From positions 19,158,259 through 19,222,258 of the forward strand of contig CP137684.1 of NCBI GenBank assembly GCA_037976565.1: a stretch of DNA of 64,000 nucleotides, read 5' to 3'. The translations under genes were made by a program, and so were the position numbers. The stretch is from Mesocentrotus franciscanus (lineage: Eukaryota > Echinodermata > Echinoidea > Camarodonta > Strongylocentrotidae). Numbering within the stretch: position 1 is the stretch's first letter; every line of letters starts with the position of its first letter. Of this stretch, positions 1-10,354 are shown in pieces. The notes under the pieces are model-generated. The model ran no database searches. It was not told where the DNA came from and worked only from the letters and a program-made list of their open reading frames with translations.

Positions 1-1600
1 TTTTAGGTAAAAAAAAATGCAAGAAATCAACGGAGGCGCCAGGAATACTATTTACAGTGTCCCTACCGATAGTGCTAAAAAAGTTATTAAATGCTTGGAC
101 AGTGGCCTGTTTATCTTGTATCCGTCTACCATTTTGTTCAATAAAATCACATTGCATTTTTTCCTGAACTTTCATTAAAATATTATTTATGGTTTTCCAA
201 GTTGCCTTAATATTACTTTTGACACGTTTAAATCTAGAAAAATAATATTCTCGTTTACATTTTCGGATCTCACTGTTTACTACATTTCTATAACACGAGT
301 ATACAATTTTCCGATAAGAAGATGGATTTTTGATGTATTTCCGAAATAAAACGTTTTCTTTTGCACATTTTTTAAAGTTCAGCATCAAACCAAGGCTTTT
401 GTTGTCTCTGTTTTATTTTCATTTTTTGAAATGGAAAGCATTTGTTGTAAGTTTCAAGAAAATATTTCATAAAAACATCAAAAACACTGTTAACATAATC
501 AAATTTTAAAATCTCACACCAGTTTGTCATAAGTAGCCTTTCACAGAACATAGAAATATTTGAGTCATTTATTGCACGCTTGTATATTGCACCAGGATCA
601 TCATCATCAATGAGAAATTGCAATTGACAAAAAAGAGAGAGATGATCACTCACATCAGTAAGGAGTATCCCAGCATTTATATTATTTTCAGGTCTGTTAA
701 TATATTGTCTATGAGGGTGACAGATTGTGTAGGTTTAAGAATCAAGGGAGCAAAAGAATTTGAAATTAAATAAATAAAACTATTTACATTGTTGCACGAA
801 GTAACCTTTAATAAGTCTAAATTAAAATCGCCAATTAAAATACTTTCTCCTCTTTAGTTACTTGATGCAGTGGTAATGTTAATGCATTTAGAAAAAGGGG
901 AACTGATTGAGCAGGTGGTCTATAGAAGATGGCAAGAATTTTATTTGAATATTTACAATATATTTCAATAAAAAGAACTTCAATAAAGTCATTAAAAATA
1001 TCAAGATCTGAACGTCTCCTAAATTTCAAGCCAGTCCTTATATAAAAACCTACTCCTCCACGTTTCTCGCTCTCCCTTTTCCAACAAACTGATAACCATT
1101 TATGTATACACATTCATCATTTTTTTAACCAAGTTTCAGATACTGCTACAGTCAAACCTGCTTTAGTGACCACCTGTTTACAAAGACCACCTGTCTACAA
1201 AGACCACATATTTTGTTTCCCTTGAAAATGGTTTCTCATTGAAACATGTACTAAAGGAACCTGTCTACAAAGACCACCTGTCTACAAAGACCACTTTTTG
1301 TGTTTCCCTTTGGCGGTCGCTATAGACAGGTTTGACTGTATTATAGAAAATAGACATTTGATTTCTGATAAAACACATTCAAGACTGTCAATATTCTTCT
1401 TTAAACTTCTACAATTAAAATGAGCAACGGTCAACAATTTCTCTTTGGAATTTGAATCATGAATTTTCTTATTATAGTCTGATGTTGTATAGTAATATGT
1501 ATTTAGACCAAAATCATCTTCCAGACCCCTAAAGGAAACCAAGTGATCTTTACAAACATGACATGTAAGATTATTTATATCAGATTTTTGCCTTTCACAT
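1..1600 (-). pseudogene. LINE ORF2: APE endonuclease and linker, RT beyond the edge
   Basis: The frame around 1282-1542 gives LLTVAHFNCRSLKKN, the usual start of an APE endonuclease domain, preceded by a Cys-rich stretch (CHVCKDHL). The 835-1113 frame gives GGVGFYIRTGL, EVLFIEIY and ILAIFYRPP, which are later APE motifs. The 372-653 frame and its leftward continuation look like the linker before RT (QKPWFDAEL, then basic Arg/Lys-rich sequence). A 190-bp MITE at 1149-1338 splits the endonuclease. No intact ORF remains. Confidence 0.75.
1149..1338. mobile_element. Tc1/mariner-type MITE with TA target duplication
   Basis: The ends are perfect inverted repeats, CAGTCAAACCTG at 1149 and its complement ending at 1338, each flanked by TA. 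The interior has repeated units of the form CTGTCTACAAAGACCAC. The element is non-coding. Its position inside the LINE endonuclease shows it arrived after the LINE. Confidence 0.85.
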
Positions 1601-1909
1601 ACTACACATGCAAATCATGACATTACACTTAAACACAAAATATATCAAAAAATAGATTATATAATTTAGAAAGAAAGAAAAAAAATACAATGGGAACAAA
1701 AGTGGACAATGGGAATTGCCTCCAGAGACACATATATAAAGATATATATATATATATATGTGTGTGTGTATAATATATATATATATTTTTTTCCTTCATA
1801 GTCATGACATAGCAGAGGGGTCAACTTCCCTCATGATGAGAATTGGTTTGTTTATAGCGATCAAAGATCAAGTTCTCTTCTGATGAGTTTAGTTACCTTT
1901 TTTCCACCG

Positions 1910-3144
1910 CTAGCTTTCACCAAGGCGATAATTTTTTCCATCATGTGTCCAGGCAGACTCCACATTGGATGACTGATAGGTTTTCTTGTACGGACTTGCA
2001 TTTTGTGGGGTCAAATCCTCTTGTATTGTTATTCCAGTATTTTTCAACTTCTTGCGTGCCTTGATGATTTCTTTGCGTTTCCGATAGGTACAGAATTTGA
2101 CAATGATGGACCGCGGCCGTTGTCCAATGCGTTTCCCAGTGCGACGAGAACGGTCGATATCATCACGCATTAAGGGGATGTGAAGTTTCGTGTTGGTGAT
2201 GTCGCAGATCAGCTGATCGGTGTCTTCATTAGCATTTTCCTGAACACCAAAAATGCGCAATGATGAATTCCTCAAGTACTGCTGTAGATTTTTAGTTGCC
2301 ATCTCTAAAGGGGCTTTCACACCGGGCCGTGCATAGTGTTGTGTGCCGACTACGCCAAGCGTCACTACGCTGGCCTACGTAACTATACGCCGGGGTACGC
2401 GAAAGGGTACGCAAGAAGGACGCCAAAAATTAAACATGTTTAATTTTTTTCGCGTACTTTCGGCGTAGTCACGAGACGCGTTTTGTACGCAAGCCTACGC
2501 AACACTACGCAACACTACGCTACTGTACGCCAAGCCTACGCAACACTACGCTACTGTACGCCATGGCTACGCAACTTTCGCCAGTCCGACGAAGCAGTAA
2601 AAGCTTGCGCACACAGTAAGCAACCGTACGCAACCATGAGCAAACCAGTACGCCAGGCCTACGTGGCGTCGCAACCCTACGCCTGTTATACGCCGTGGGT
2701 ACGGTGCCTATGCACAGGGTACGTAACCATACGCCAATCGTACGCCAGCCTACGCAAAACCTACACAGGGACTTCGCCGAAGCAACATTTTTTTCATGAA
2801 TACGCAGCCTAATTTCACGTAATCGGTACGCAACACTACGCAACGCAGATCCAGTGTGAAAGGGGCTTTACTCCTGAAGTTTGTTTCCCTTCTTCTGCAA
2901 TTCTTCCTCTACCTTCTTCAATCTGTTCCCTATCTATTGTGACTTCAAGGTCATGAATCCTACTCTCATTGTGCTCAATCATTTGTTGTAGTTTCCCAGA
3001 TGTTTGATCAGCGATTTCTTTCGCAATAGATCTAGCAATTTCTTTGATCTGTTGCAAGAATTTGTCTGTCTGAAATAATTCAATGACGACCTCACTTACA
3101 CTTACAGCACTCACTGAATTGGAACGAGTTGAAGGCCTAGACAT
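1910..3144 (-). pseudogene. LINE ORF1 protein (coiled coil plus RRM-like/CTD), interrupted
   Basis: Translation from the ATG at 3144 begins MSRPSTRS and continues into a charged, coiled-coil-like segment with a QQIKEIARSIAKEIAD stretch. After the 541-bp insertion at 2318-2858 the frame resumes as KAPLEMATKNLQQYL and LRIFGVQEN. It then carries the ORF1p-type motif DIDRSRRTGK with PRSIIVKF and ends at a stop near 1910. This pattern (coiled coil, RRM, basic C-terminal domain) is that of nucleic-acid chaperone ORF1 proteins of L1-like and CR1-like LINEs. Removing the insert with one copy of its flanking duplication restores the frame. Confidence 0.75.
2318..2858. mobile_element. Foldback/MITE-like element filled with TACGC repeats
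   Basis: The element lies inside LINE ORF1. Its ends are complementary (CACACCGG at 2318; CCAGTGTG ending 2858) and it is flanked by AAAGGGGCTTT at 2307-2317 and 2859-2869. The exact split between target duplication and terminal repeat is ambiguous, because TTTCACAC can be read at both ends. The interior is dominated by short repeats such as CTACGCAACA, TACGCCA and CCTACG. ORFs on both strands here are artefacts of this repeat. Confidence 0.75.
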
Positions 3145-3174
3145 TTCAATGAAGAACAGACAAGCAGGTGGCAA

Positions 3175-4496
3175 AAAATGTCTATTGTCTATTCTGAAGA
3201 ACAGCGACTAATAAAATAAGATATGTTCAGTCAAGGTTCTTTTGTGATGTTAATTGTCCAAAGTAGCGTGAAGAAGAGTCTAGAAATAGTATGGCAAGTT
3301 TAAATAGCTGGCAAGGTACCATATACAGAAGTACTGCTATGGGACTGTATCTCAGAAGTATGGCAAAGCAAAACAAAATCAGCGGTTCATCGATAACAAA
3401 TGTCTCTAGAAAGCATAAATAACATACTTACAGATTCACATCTCTTTACCAAGTGATTCTAATAAAAGCAATGTCCAGTTGGCATCAAAAGAGTAGATAT
3501 TTATTCCGAAATTAGAGTAAAAAACAGTAAAAACAGGCAAGGTGGAACACACATTACACACACATTACACACACGCATGCTAGATGTTTAAGTATCACAA
3601 AGGGATTCTCCCAGTATTTTTCAATAATATTTTTTAGAACTAATTCTTTATTTCATACGTATCACACTCATACACGGGATAATCTTTGTGTTCCCATTAC
3701 CCGTTCAACTATAAGAACCCGTTCTATCTGTTTTACAGGAGTACATGAATGGAATTCAATTTGTAATACAGGTAACCTTAAATCCAGCTCCACACTCTTG
3801 TTTTAGAACTCTATTCAAACATTACATTTTTGAAACAATGTCATCCTTAACTATTAAGTAGACCTTTTCTTATTTTTCTCATTCCCACCTCTTCCTTTTC
3901 TTCTCTTTCGCTTTCTCACCTCTTCCTTTTCTTCTTTTTCTCATTCTGGACTCTCCCTTTTTTTGTATTGCTCTTGTGTGTGATTGTGGGTGTGTGCATA
4001 TACATGGGTGATACCTGCTGATAGATAATGGTCGGTCATTTTATCTTTCTTCTTTACGTATATATTTCGCTATTTAATTTAATATTGTGTTTACCTTGAT
4101 AGGGGCCTCATGTACAAGCACAAGTTGCTTCTTAGAGGTCCTGGCCTATTATTTATTCTGTATTTATGATTTGTAATGTTTTTTATGACGCCAAATAAAC
4201 TGAACTATCGTAACATTTAATTTAGAGGAATACGACCAATATTAATTTGTTCAACTTTTATTTTAATAGACTATCACACTTTTCAGACCATCACACTCAA
4301 CTGCAAAGTATGTGGTTAAGCAGTATCTTGGACCACATAAAGAGAACATTTTTAAAGTCATCCCTGATAATGTAGTAGGGGTATATACCAATGTTTAAAA
4401 ATTAATTTTTTTCCGCTTTGAGGTTACCCTTTGCAGGTGTGCGTACCTGCTACATTACACGGCAGATCACCTAAAAAAAATATATTCAAAATTAAT
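3175..4496. other. Intergenic stretch without a recognisable gene
   Basis: No ORF with recognisable similarity was found. A short CA-rich repeat lies at about 3545-3580 and CT-rich sequence at 3870-3960. Positions 4090-4205 resemble the 3' tail of a + strand retroelement, with TATTTATTCTGTATTTATG followed by an AATAAA-like CAAATAAACTG, but no coding part precedes it. Confidence 0.5.
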
Positions 4497-4531
4497 AGGT
4501 GCTCTGCTACGCTACGCAGCAGAACACCTAG
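4497..4531. repeat. 35-bp palindrome resembling the 5' hairpin of the rolling-circle-like elements
   Basis: TAGGTGCTCTGCTACG is followed by its near-complement CGCAGCAGAACACCTA. The layout (TAGGTG, five to ten variable bases, complement, CACCTA) matches the hairpin that opens the elements at 7640 and 50463, but the stem sequence differs. No matching 3' end was found nearby. Confidence 0.5.
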
Positions 4532-5989
4532 AAGTATGCTTCAAAAGACGGTAATGTAGACCCAGCAAATTATTGGACCACATTTTACTAATTCAGTTGA
4601 GCCCGACCCTGGGTTTAAACTAAATCAATGTTTAACAAAGGGAACAAAGGAAACATAAACTAATCGTCGCTTTTGAATGTTCAAATGTTCAGAAAATATG
4701 GGCCATAGTGTGCTCAAGATGTTCACAAAAGGTCGTGGGGAAGTTAAAACCTTAAAGGGGATGTCCACCCTGATATAAAGTTTGTTTTAATAGAAGCAGA
4801 AAAATGAGAGGAAGAGGTCAATGAAAGTTTGAGCAAATTTTGATTAAAATTAGAAAGTCTATCTCTCATTTATATATATATATAATATAGAAATCTGACC
4901 GGACAAACCCATTCACACACTTTTGAAGAAAAAAAAGTTTAAAGTTTAAAAGAAAAATTAGTATTTTTTTAAAGATTGAGATAAATATGTTTTACAAAAC
5001 GTTTTTTGGGTGTCAAGCTTTAACATATGCGCTAATTCAGGCGGGGGCACAGCCAGCCCGTGTCACCCCCCCCCCCCCTTTTGGCGGCTGAAGATAAAAA
5101 AGAAAGAGAAAAGGGGGAAAATAAACTTTAAAAGAAATCCTAGGTATTAATCTTCTGAATCTTCTGAAATTGAAGTCAGCAGGGCCGTATTCCGCATGTC
5201 GCTAACTTGTATGGCAGGTGGTACATGCTAAAGCGTGCGCCCAAAGTTCTCAACAGTTCCGGCTAAGACAGACTCCTGGTCGAGAGCGTTCCACGCTCCT
5301 CCAGTTCTTGGAAAAAAGGAGTATTTATACACATCCTTTCTGGCAAAAGGAGTTTCTATTGAGCACTGGTGGTCTCTTCTTAGTGTTTGTACTGCGCTGC
5401 CCATCATCCAGTGGCCTATGCGTAGGCACCCTACCTTTTAGCCAGGGCAAGCCACGGACTTCCCGGTGTTAATTTTTCTTCCCGATTCTTCCTTTTTCCT
5501 TCCCGATTCCTCCTATTTCCTTCTTGATTTTGCCAATTTTTTGTTCCCATTTTGCCAGATTTTTCACATTACTTCTCAAATCTCCCCTTTTTTTCCTGAT
5601 TTTTCCCAAATTTGCTTGTCAAAGCCCCGGGTATGCCACTGCCATCATAAACAGCTAAGCGTTGCTGTACCGGAAGTTGTGCAACAGTAAAGGTCCGTTT
5701 ATACTAGCTATGGTCAGGGATTTAGGACAGTCGGTAAAATTTTCACAAGTTTTCTTTTCAACTGTAGAGAAATAATAAAGCCAATATGATGACAAAAAGT
5801 ATACACCAAATCACGTGAATTGAGTTTGAAAATTGAATTTTCTTCAGCTGGGGGCACATCCCCTCAGACACCCCCCTGTCCACGCAAGCGCAAAACGCGG
5901 CGCTGATGCGCCACTTCTGTCTGTCTTTCATTGTACCCCTCCTTTCCAAAATTCATGGATCCGCGCCTGCTTGATGTGTATCAAAGACC
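4532..5989. other. Mobile-element fragments, no gene
   Basis: Positions 4755-5030 match the left part of a MITE family (GTCCACCCTGATAT followed by AAGCAGAAAAATGAGAG) that recurs at 47105 and 53992. A C13 run lies near 5072. Around 5465-5620 the sequence is TTCC/CCGATT-rich, low complexity. Positions 5845-5965 carry GGGGGCACATCC and GGATCCGCGCCTG, phrases common in non-autonomous repeats. Short ORFs here look like chance reading of repeats. Confidence 0.5.
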
Positions 5990-6098
5990 AATTAAGGGAT
6001 GAAAAGGATTCCTCTGTCATGAATTTTGGATTAGGGTGAAGCCAAACTTTTTATTTCTCAAAAGGGTGCCGTGACTATACAAAGGTTGAAAAACCCTG
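5990..6098 (+). mobile_element. Right end of a hAT-like MITE
   Basis: The sequence AAAGGGTGCCGTGACTATAC followed by AAAGGTTGAAAAACCCTG (ending 6098) is the right terminus of the family whose fuller copy is at 43590-44651. Only the terminal ~100 bp is recognisable here. Confidence 0.55.
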
Positions 6099-8856
6099 AC
6101 ATATATGAAGGAAAAAAATGTTGATGGAATAACGCCGATTTCATGAAAAACTGATGAAGGTTAGAAACCTCAATAGTTGAAATAGAATTTTGAAGATAAT
6201 GAGTCTTTCTTCCTAGCTTGCTTAGCTCGCTTTCAACATTTAGAAACAGGATAATTTTAGGCAGTCAAGTGCCTGAAAACTTCCATATGTGGGCAACAAG
6301 GTGCCTGAATATCCTTCTTTTTTACAGCGAGGTAGCCAAATATATCTTTTCTACCAAAATTACATTTTACCATTCTCATTTGCTTTACCCGCTCGAAACA
6401 TTTGGCAACAGGATTATTCTGGGCAATGAGATGGACGTATATCCTCATATTCATGTATTCAGGTGACTGAATATATGAGTTCTTTTATTCATGTATATTC
6501 CTCGGCGAGGTGCCCGCATTCGATCATTATTGTATGTCTTATCTAGTGTGTTGATGACAAAATAATTGTTTACCATATTAAACAAAATATTTTGGGGCTC
6601 ACTTGCTTCGCTCGCTGACAAGATTTAGAATCAAATATGCCAGTACGTGTGTATATATGGCAAATGACGAATGCCAGACTGATGAATGCCAGACTGATGA
6701 AAAGTGAAATTTCTGTGATGAATTTGGAATTTGGGCAATGCAGAGCTTTTTATTTCTTAAAAGGGTGCCATGACTGATTCTTTCCCAGAAAGTTTCAGGC
6801 ATGCATATGTTATACCCAGACTGAAGGGTTCGGCTGCTGATGTCGAAGAGATATTTTGGCAAACTCTTGGAAAGAATAGCGTCATTTCAGCTTCATCTGT
6901 ACTTGAACACGTTCAGTTTATATGCAAAGTCACAATCTGGTTACCACTAATTTTACAGCGTTGAAACTGCTCTTTTGCGAGTAACGGATGACATCCTTTT
7001 ATCTCTTGACAAAGGAGAAGAAGTCATCCTTGTCCTGCTAGACTTTTCATGCGCGTTTCATACAATTAAGCATGACATCTTGCTGCAATGTTTGAGACTT
7101 TGTTTGGTTTAAGTGGTCAAGCACTTGCTTGGATAGAGTCCTATCCATCTCAGCGCACTCACACTGTAGTGATTGGAAATGAGCGGTCATCCACAGACAT
7201 CATCTCTCAAGGGCCGTATTAAGCCCAATCTTATGTACTCTATACATCTCCATTAGAAGACATTATTGACAACCACAAGATTAAGAAGATGTTCTATGCT
7301 GATGACACACAATTGTACTTTTCATTTAAGAGAAATTGCGATATTAATGTCACTGCACAAATATCAGAATGTGTACAATCAATCAAAGAGTGGTCTCAAG
7401 TAAATTGTTTAAAGCTCAATAATACTAAGACCGAGTTTCTTATCTTTCTTCGCGCCATAGATCAAGCAACCTCATATCAACATTGAACATAAATGGCACT
7501 CTAGTTCATGCAACTAAATCATGCAGAACTTTAGGTGTTATTTTTTATGATAAGTTCACACTAGAAAATTATGTCTCACAAAAATGTCGCTCAGCATCAT
7601 TCGGATTACACAAAATAGGTAAAATTCGATTTTATTTATTAGGTGGTCTGTCAACGACAGACCACCTATTGTTTTCGTCAGAATTTTCTTTCTTCTTTAT
7701 TATTCTTTATTCTTTATTTTTATTTATTTGCACACTTTTTTGTTAACAGGATAACTCAAGATCAGTTTAGTCAATTTCGTTCTATTTTGGCACAGTCATA
7801 GGTCATTGCCATAAGACGTGACAGGAACATTTTCAAGGTCATCAAGTCTTCATGACGTCATCCAGGCGCCATTTTGTGTTTTTTTTTTTGGTACTTTCAA
7901 CTCATGATCATATCTTCATAACGGAAAGGCATTTCTTATTGATATTTATCATGATCAAGGTCAATATCAGGTCAAAAAACGCGCGCGCATGCGTACGTCC
8001 GCGCGTTAGCGCGCGCGCAAAATTTCAAAATGCTCCAAATCATCTCAAATTCGTGCGTGCGTGTTTTCGCGCGTATTGATATTTTGCAGCATAGAATCGC
8101 CGAATTTTCTCTGTCATCATATTTGGCACATGTCTCCAAGCATTTTGATACCTTGTTCACCTTTTTCTGACCAGTAATAACGCAATGAGCGTCCGTCAAA
8201 GTTGACAGCACGCTTGGACCTGCGCTATCTTTATCCACAATACATGGGCAAAAACATGCCTATACAAAATTCATTGTAACTCTTCAGAATGGATGGAAAC
8301 TCCCAATTTTTGTCATATTTGGATAGATTATGAGTCGGAGATATGATTTCATGTCTCATTTGACCCTCAATTAACTCATGACGTCATCATAATGGCCTCC
8401 GAACTCAAAATTTCAATTTGCATATTATGACGTCAGCATATTTTTGGAAAATTGATTGTATCTCTGTAAATATTGATCGATTTTCTTCCAAATTTTGATA
8501 TGTTCTAGCTGAGACAATTTTCTACAAATGCAGTCATCACGATTTTTCATTTTGACAAAGGCATCATGGCGTATTTTTGCGATTAAAGGAGGCATGTCAA
8601 TTTTTCACATTTTGCGTGTATTCTCTATGGGACATGACTTTTTCTCAAAACTGGATTCTACATTCCGTCTTTCGCGAGCAATATCTCCGTCGTTTTAGTT
8701 TTGTTTTCCTGAGCTTTGAGTATGTTGTAGCTGAGACAATAAGCTATCACAAGTGTGCCCTTTATTTTTCGATCAGATGCCGGGATCATGCTCATATTTC
8801 ACTTGCAAAGTGGGATTTGAGAATTCCATTTTCCGTTCACGTGTAATGTCTATGTG

Positions 8857-8928
8857 GATTATTTTGGTATAGTGGTCATAGCACTTGCCTCCCATTCCGG
8901 CGACCCAAGTTCGATTCCTGGTGGGTCA
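8857..8928 (+). other. tRNA-like segment (degenerate, Gly-like) inside the rolling-circle-like element
   Basis: The sequence has an A-box-like TGGTATAGTGGTCATAGC and a B-box AGTTCGATTCC at normal spacing, followed directly by a long T run that would end Pol III transcription. The stems are imperfect, so this is probably a tRNA-derived relic rather than a functional tRNA. Confidence 0.5.
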
Positions 8929-9356
8929 TTTTTTTTTTTTTTTGCCGTCGTTTTTAATTTGATTTTATGATCTTCTTCGACTATTATAACATATTATCAT
9001 ATACAATCACAAACAATGTAATAAAATGCCTAATTTTGCGTGTTATATCTATGGGAGAAGAATGTCAATCGTTTGAGTACAACCCTATGGATATCTGATT
9101 CCTTGTCGTGTCTTCGATTGTTCCTTAATTTTCTCTAGCTCTTTCCTTTGCCCTTTGGCTAGCTTTGTATTCTTATTTCACCCCTACCATGTTTTCTATT
9201 AAATTACTATCCTCCCGCTATATTTATCTATATAGCTCTTTCCTTCCAAGTGCATGCATTCTAGCTGATTCCTCTTTTATCCCTCTGTCCAGCTCATGTA
9301 TTTTTACATGACTATATATACCCCGTCTCCCTCTCTCCTGAATATATATATATCTA

Positions 9357-9617
9357 GTGCCATACATCTCTCTCTCTCTCCCTCTCTCTCTCTTCATCGT
9401 TCTGCATATTGCATCTCTTTCTATTTCTCTCTCTCCTCTCTCTTATAATGCTCTGTTTCCCTTCCCCTCTCTTGTTCTGCCCCATCTCCTTAATTCTCTT
9501 GCTCTGTCTCTGCATCTCGATCTCTCTCTCCTTCTCTACTCTACTCTTTCCCCCTCTCCCTCTCTCGATCTAGCTGTCTCCGTCTCCTTCTCTTGCTCTG
9601 CCTCTCAACTTCTGTAG
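9357..9617. repeat. Polypyrimidine (CT)n-rich tract
   Basis: About 260 bp dominated by CTCTCTCTC, CCCTCTC and TCTCTTGCTCTG on the + strand. It lies only in copy 1 of the rolling-circle-like element. The long ORF here is low complexity and not a gene. Confidence 0.8.
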
Positions 9618-10354
9618 TTTTACATTAACATCATTATATTGGCTCATTGAATTGAAGATGAGCATGATCATAAGAATTGAACAGACCACCTAATTCGTCC
9701 TCATGACGAATTACATTTCTAGTTTTTTTAATTATTTTAGACAGATCAACCACTGAACGATTAATTCATGCTTTTGTTATGTGCCATTTTGATTTCTGTA
9801 ATAGTTTGCTTTCTGGTCTCCCTTCTTCTCAAATACAAAGACTACAACTCCTTCAAAATTCTGCAGCGTGCACAAAGAAACATGAATCAATAACTCTGGC
9901 CTTAAGAGATCTACATTGGTTACCCATCAAGTCTCCAGTTTAAAATACTTCTATTAACCTACCAATGTTTACATCAACTAGCTCCTTTTTATCTTACTGA
10001 ATTGCTAACTCCATATAAACCAGATAGAATGCTACGTTCCAGTTCCAAGTCCCTGCTTTGTGTTCCACAAACCATGAAAAAGTCATACAGGGAAAGGTCT
10101 TTTTCATATGCAGCCGCTTTTTTGTGGAACAAGTTGCCTGAACAACTGAAAAGTTTAGGATCCTATAAAACCTTTATCAATTCTTTGAAGACATATCTCT
10201 TCACCACTAAAATAATCAGAATCATGAACCCAGTGCATTTTTCTTTTCTTAAAGTGCATAGAGACTTGCAATTTTGCCTATGTGTTATGCGCTATATAAA
10301 AATATTTTATTATTAATTATTATTATGACAACAAAAAAATGGTTGAAAAACCCT

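Larger units (their letters stand above)
1..3144 (-). mobile_element. APE-type non-LTR retrotransposon, broken, runs off the left edge
   Basis: Reading leftward, an ORF1-like protein (3144 to 1910) is followed by an ORF2 endonuclease region (about 1540 to 835) and the endonuclease-RT linker (653 to 1). The RT domain itself would lie beyond position 1. Stops, frameshifts and two inserted elements (1149-1338 and 2318-2858) show the copy is dead. CR1/L2 or a related APE clade is likely, but the clade cannot be fixed without the RT. The true 5' end was not identified. The (TA)n tract at 1738-1790 lies between the two ORFs. Confidence 0.8.
7640..9722 (+). mobile_element. Rolling-circle-like (Helitron/Helentron-type) non-autonomous element, copy 1
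   Basis: The 5' end is a palindrome (TAGGTGGTCTGTC / GACAGACCACCTA, 7640-7670). The 3' end carries ACAGACCACCTA, then a hairpin AATTCGTC / GACGAATT, then CTAG|T, as in Helitron 3' ends. A second copy is at 50463-51885; long stretches of the interior are nearly identical. Copy 1 has an extra ~0.7 kb including a CT-rich tract. No Rep/Hel coding is present. It sits within the LINE RT C-terminal region. The hairpin-plus-CTAG end supports Helitron-like; the inverted end repeat suggests Helentron-type. Confidence 0.6.
6775..10324 (+). mobile_element. 5'-truncated CR1/L2-like LINE, itself interrupted
   Basis: The fragmentary RT frames read FPESFRHAYVIPRLK, then EEVILVLLDFSCAF with HTIKHDILL (motif A, about 7018-7080), then MFYADDTQLYFSF (catalytic YADD at 7295-7306). 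After the insertion at 7640-9722 the frame resumes with RSTTERLIHAFVMCHFDFCN and SLLSGLPSSQIQRLQLLQNS. The C-terminus reads AAAFLWNKLPEQLKSL. The 3' end is GCGCTATATAAA plus an ATT-rich tail, and ATGAC occurs at both borders (6770-6774; 10325-10329), fitting target-primed insertion. Stops and frameshifts make it inactive. Confidence 0.85.
6105..10354 (+). mobile_element. hAT-like MITE copy split by a LINE
   Basis: Positions 6130-6774 share the family interior seen at 43690-44620 and, reversed, at 30640-31240: repeated CGCTCGC / ACATTTAGAAACAGGAT / GTGCCTGAATATC phrases. The right terminus is interrupted after GGGTGCCATGAC (6774) and resumes at 10325, ending GGTTGAAAAACCCT at 10354. The interruption is the LINE at 6775-10324. 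The left end was not found. Confidence 0.6.

Noticed and set aside
2483..2843. Overlapping ORFs on both strands of about 110 codons
   Set aside because: They arise from the TACGC repeat of the foldback element; composition is periodic and no domain is visible.
8857..8928. Functional tRNA-Gly gene
   Set aside because: The A and B boxes are present, but the acceptor and anticodon stems do not pair well.
9357..9617. ORF of 86 codons
   Set aside because: CT-rich tract giving Ser/Leu repeats.
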